A stretch of 7,778 nucleotides of DNA from Anaerolineae bacterium. Lineage in GTDB: Bacteria; Chloroflexota; Anaerolineae; Anaerolineales; Villigracilaceae. Position numbers and translations under genes: made by a program. The DNA lies in assembly GCA_003141915.1 (NCBI GenBank), contig PLNY01000419.1, positions 1 to 7,778 of the forward strand, in the 5' to 3' direction. This document shows positions 5,072 through 7,778 of this stretch, piece by piece. Position 1 is the first letter of the stretch; every line of letters starts with the position of its first letter. The notes below the pieces were generated by a model. It had not been told where the DNA came from, ran no database searches, and worked only from the letters and a program-made list of their open reading frames with translations.

Positions 5072-6451
5072 TCATGGAAGCCAATGCGGCCAAGTGCCTT
5101 GTGCCACGACACGCGGCTGTGTCATCCCTGTCTCCCAGATCGCAATGTTCGTCGTGTGCTGCCCGATGATCATTTCTTCCTGAAACAATACTTCGTTCCC
5201 CCACGGATCCCATTTCGGCGTTTGATAAACGAATTGTGGATCGTGCGCAATAACGGGACCTCCTGGATTATTTGGTTGCACTAACAATAATCCTCGCGAT
5301 GTAAAATCGGGCGGAAGCCGCAAGCCGATGATGATCTCATCCGGATTCGGCGCCCAAGCCAGTTCGCCATATTGATAATCCTGCGGATCACTCTTTCCGA
5401 TCCAAATTGAGATATCGCCTGTGGTTATATTCGCCATTTTGACTTCCGTCCATGAACTTGAGCCGTCCGGCGAAGCAGCCTCATCGGTGAATAATATGTT
5501 TTGGCTGTCCGGCGACCAAGTGGGCGTCTCGCCTCCTGTGGCGCTTGGCAAAGTAAATTGTTCGCCCGTAGCAATGGATACGACTCGGATCACTGCCTGA
5601 ACGCCATCATAAGATGTTATATATCTTCCATCTGGTGACCATGTGGGGCCAAAGCCGATGATTTGAGGATCAGAATAAAGAGGACGGTTTTCCTCACTTT
5701 GAATATTGAGCACCCATGTGCGCGGAGCGCCGGTGGGCATGCTCGGAGTAATGGGAGCAGTCTCGCGCGTATAAGCGACCTGCTGGCTATCCGGCGAAAT
5801 GGTGGGCGAAGTACAACGATCCGCGCCGCAGAGAACAAGCAGCTGCAATGAATTTCCATTTCGATCTACATACCATAAATCGGCGCCTTGTTTATCGTTG
5901 AGGGCTGAAAAAACCAAATACTCACCATTGGGTGCCGCATCGAAATCAAAGATTGCTTTGTTAAAATTTCCAATCCGGTGCGGAGATTTTCCTTGCGCGT
6001 CAATAGCCCAAAGCTGGATGTTGTTATTGAATGAAGCGAGGTAAGCGATTTGAGACTGACGCACGTAAAGTGTCCAAAGATGATTGAAGCGCAGGAGTAG
6101 GTTTTTATTTCCCAGATATCCAGCATTCATTTGTATGCGATAGTCAATGCCGGGTTGCAACGGCTTCAGCGGAGTGAAGCGAAGAGTCTTCGTGTCTACC
6201 CAATCGAGCTTGAGGAGTACATTAGGTTGAATCGAAAACAACGACTGGGCAATGGTTTGATTAACCGGCTCTGAAAATTTGAGCTGGATGGATGATAACG
6301 GACCGATCTCCCCGCTTTCATCTGCGGTAACGATATTGACTTGAACACCCTCCCAGGTGCCTACCAAAATCACGACACTGATGACGATAATCAGTGCAAG
6401 AGCCAGACCTCCGGCGGCGAAATCGAGCGGTTTAAAGAGGCGCAACTTCAT
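5072..6451 (-). CDS. Membrane-anchored Ig-like plus six-repeat PD40 (TolB-like) beta-propeller protein
   Basis: This 459-residue protein of unknown specific role has one N-terminal membrane helix (about 13-31) and an extracytoplasmic remainder. Residues 37-130 look like a Big_5-type bacterial Ig-like domain (IQLKFSEPVN, then TLRFTPLKPLQPGIDYRI). After it come six PD40/TolB-style repeats with the hallmark [ISW]xPDxxxIxF pattern: near 172, 218, 271, 312, 366 and 414. These should close into a beta-propeller. Its only cysteines are Cys208 and Cys213 (CGADRC), a possible disulfide or metal pair. Its ATG overlaps the stop of the DUF1980-type gene by 4 bases (ATGA), so it is probably co-translated with the permease pair. 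It could be a partner-binding or substrate-presenting subunit of that system, or an unrelated envelope protein that shares the transcript. The domain call is firm; the function is not. Confidence 0.85.
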   Translation of the reverse strand: MKLRLFKPLDFAAGGLALALIIVISVVILVGTWEGVQVNIVTADESGEIGPLSSIQLKFSEPVNQTIAQSLFSIQPNVLLKLDWVDTKTLRFTPLKPLQPGIDYRIQMNAGYLGNKNLLLRFNHLWTLYVRQSQIAYLASFNNNIQLWAIDAQGKSPHRIGNFNKAIFDFDAAPNGEYLVFSALNDKQGADLWYVDRNGNSLQLLVLCGADRCTSPTISPDSQQVAYTRETAPITPSMPTGAPRTWVLNIQSEENRPLYSDPQIIGFGPTWSPDGRYITSYDGVQAVIRVVSIATGEQFTLPSATGGETPTWSPDSQNILFTDEAASPDGSSSWTEVKMANITTGDISIWIGKSDPQDYQYGELAWAPNPDEIIIGLRLPPDFTSRGLLLVQPNNPGGPVIAHDPQFVYQTPKWDPWGNEVLFQEEMIIGQHTTNIAIWETGMTQPRVVAQGTWPHWLP

Positions 6452-7194
6452 GGATAAAGATAAGGCTGATCCGGCTGAAGCGTGGATTGAACGTCACTCG
6501 CTTCGATCAACGGGATGGGCTGGCCGCCCAGCTTTGAGGCTTGTACCGGTCCTTTGACTTCCACCCATGAACTTTCTGTTAGACCCGCGCTTTGATTCCA
6601 ATTAACGATCATACCAATCGCTGAAGCGTCCGCGGTGCAACAGGTGATGACAAAACGACTTACGATGAATTGATTCGCCGAAAGGCGCGGATCATGATAA
6701 ACAAAACCGGTCACTCTGGCTGTCTGGCCGACATAGGGTGAGAGATCGTTGGTTGAATTGAATATAACGATCCAATCCAAAATGTTACGTGTGTCCGCTG
6801 CAGATTGGAACTCGCGGGTTTGTGAAGAACCAACCAAAGGCGCAGAGACGTTCATGCCGCGCGTGGAAGCCGCTGTGGCGTCGAGAGGATGCACCGGAAT
6901 CAGCACGCCGATCAGCAGCGGGACGATCAAAATTATCAAAGCGCTTGGCGAAACATCATGTTGATTATCTGAATCGGAATGCTCATGCTCGTCTGACTCT
7001 AAGCTTGGATGTTGAATGATAACGAAGGTCATGATGGCAAGCATGATGATTCCAAAAACGGTCAGGGGCATGTATTGCATATTGATATAAAGCGATAACG
7101 TGCCGCTGATTAACTTGAAGCCAATGAACACGACCAGCGCGAGCAGGATGAAAGCTTGCAAAAAACGATAGAGGCGAAGGGACATAATTTTCAC
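6448..7194 (-). CDS. TIGR03943/DUF1980-type membrane protein, partner of the upstream permease
   Basis: The 248 residues show three membrane segments (about 12-30, 42-60, 84-102) and a soluble C-terminal domain. That domain has the family signature SRFVITCCTADASAIGM at 179-195 and an OB-fold-like pattern (YVGQTARVTGFVYHDPR, then WVEVKGPV). Members of this family (B. subtilis YcgQ type) are usually encoded next to a UPF0718 permease, as here. Their biochemical role is unsettled; they are thought to form a two-component transport or envelope system. The acidic loop at 66-80 carries His70, His72 and His79 and could bind metal, and the Cys185-Cys186 pair is conserved as far as I recall. The start is GTG at 7194 overlapping the permease stop (GTGA); an ATG three codons in (7185) is the alternative. 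No Shine-Dalgarno is seen, so translational coupling is likely. Confidence 0.85.
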   Translation of the reverse strand: MKIMSLRLYRFLQAFILLALVVFIGFKLISGTLSLYINMQYMPLTVFGIIMLAIMTFVIIQHPSLESDEHEHSDSDNQHDVSPSALIILIVPLLIGVLIPVHPLDATAASTRGMNVSAPLVGSSQTREFQSAADTRNILDWIVIFNSTNDLSPYVGQTARVTGFVYHDPRLSANQFIVSRFVITCCTADASAIGMIVNWNQSAGLTESSWVEVKGPVQASKLGGQPIPLIEASDVQSTLQPDQPYLYP

Positions 7195-7778
7195 ACGTAA
7201 AAGTAATTGAATGCCAATCCTGCCAACAGACTCATCAGGAGTGGAAGGAGGACGAGATAAAAAACGGTTTTGCGGCGAAAGACCTGCAGGAACATCAGAA
7301 TGCTTTTGATGTCCACCATCGGGCCAAAGACTAGAAAAGAAAGCACGGAGCCGAAGCTAAAGGTTCCCATGAAGCCGAGCGCGATAAACGCGTCCACGGT
7401 TGAACAAATGGAAAGCAAAACAGCCAGCGTTAGCATCACCAGCACGGAAAGAATGGGACCACTTCCAATGGTCAATAAAGAAGTTTGCGAAATGAAAGCC
7501 TGCAGAAGGGCAGCCAGCGATGCGCCCAAAACCAAGTAACGTCCCATTTCAAAAAATTCATCTGCGCTGATCAGCAAAGCTCGCTGGATTTTTTGCAAAA
7601 AAGTTTCGTTTGCAGGATGATGATCCAGAACAGATAGTTCCATTTTAAATATCGGCGCCCGCAGAATGTTGGCTGAATCTTTCTCGATTGAAAACGCCAA
7701 ACCGACCGAGACCGCCATCAACAAGCTGAGACCAAGCCGCCAAGCCAACATGCGTCCCCAGCCGAATGCGGTCGCCGT
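7191..7778 (-). CDS. UPF0718/DUF318-type permease, N-terminus cut by window edge
   Basis: The visible 195 codons remain open up to the right edge, 9 codons upstream of the first ATG (7751), and the family is usually around 300 residues or more. This is therefore the C-terminal part of a larger integral membrane protein. About five membrane segments are visible. The family's second conserved block is present: CSTVDAFIAL (Cys encoded at about 7404-7406), followed by FLVFGPMVDIKS at about 7302-7337. The first conserved block (the Cys/Gly/Pro repeat near the N-terminus) lies outside the window. UPF0718 relatives include YcgR and YraQ, and distantly the ArsP organoarsenical exporter. The substrate here is unknown; the zinc genes alongside make a divalent-metal link plausible but unproven. 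The stop overlaps the next gene's GTG by 4 bases. Confidence 0.85.
   Translation of the reverse strand, partial: TATAFGWGRMLAWRLGLSLLMAVSVGLAFSIEKDSANILRAPIFKMELSVLDHHPANETFLQKIQRALLISADEFFEMGRYLVLGASLAALLQAFISQTSLLTIGSGPILSVLVMLTLAVLLSICSTVDAFIALGFMGTFSFGSVLSFLVFGPMVDIKSILMFLQVFRRKTVFYLVLLPLLMSLLAGLAFNYFYV

Noticed and set aside
5045..5090. Possible intrinsic terminator after the propeller gene (GGCT...AGCC followed by a T-run on the minus strand)
   Set aside because: The stem is only 4 base pairs with an 8-base loop and is partly inside the coding region. The T-run is better explained as part of the promoter spacer between TTGACT and TATAAT.

Overview
The window carries ten genes, all read from the minus strand, and almost all of it is coding. 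Its theme is zinc (possibly manganese) homeostasis. The organism is most likely an uncultured, probably monoderm bacterium, and Anaerolineae-like Chloroflexota is my best guess. The basis is a lipoprotein-type metal receptor, an actinobacterial-style Zur operator, a membrane-anchored Ig-like/PD40 propeller protein of a kind common in that phylum, and a base composition that looks near even by eye. The taxonomy is an inference; no rRNA or other marker gene is present.

In transcription order (right to left), the first block is a tightly coupled three-gene cassette. It holds the C-terminal part of a UPF0718/DUF318-type permease (7778-7191, cut by the window edge), a TIGR03943/DUF1980-type membrane protein (7194-6448), and a membrane-anchored protein with an Ig-like domain and a six-repeat PD40/TolB-like propeller (6451-5072). 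Each junction is a 4-base stop/start overlap (GTGA, then ATGA), so the three are probably translated in series.

The second block begins 58 bases after that cassette, with a near-consensus promoter (TTGACT, 16-base spacer, TATAAT) whose -10 and predicted start site lie in a perfect 19-base palindrome, ATTGAAAATCATTTTCAAT, that closely matches a Zur box. It drives a Fur-family regulator, best called Zur (5013-4597), a 67-residue CxxC single-pass membrane protein (4581-4378), and, after a 128-base gap, a complete ABC importer: receptor lipoprotein (4249-3338), ATPase (3332-2553) and two paralogous ABC-3 permeases (2530-1652 and 1659-802). Together these form an autoregulated zinc uptake operon: Zur with zinc would shut off its own gene and the importer when zinc is plentiful.

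The third block follows a 109-base gap with a small hairpin. It is a site-2-protease-like (M50) membrane protein, cut off by the left edge (692-1). Its zinc motif reads HILAH instead of HExxH, so the catalytic glutamate is missing while the downstream aspartate motif remains.

The least explained items are the small CxxC protein inside the Zur operon, the propeller gene coupled to the permease/DUF1980 pair, and the apparently inactive M50 protein. I see no plus-strand gene, RNA gene, mobile element or CRISPR array.
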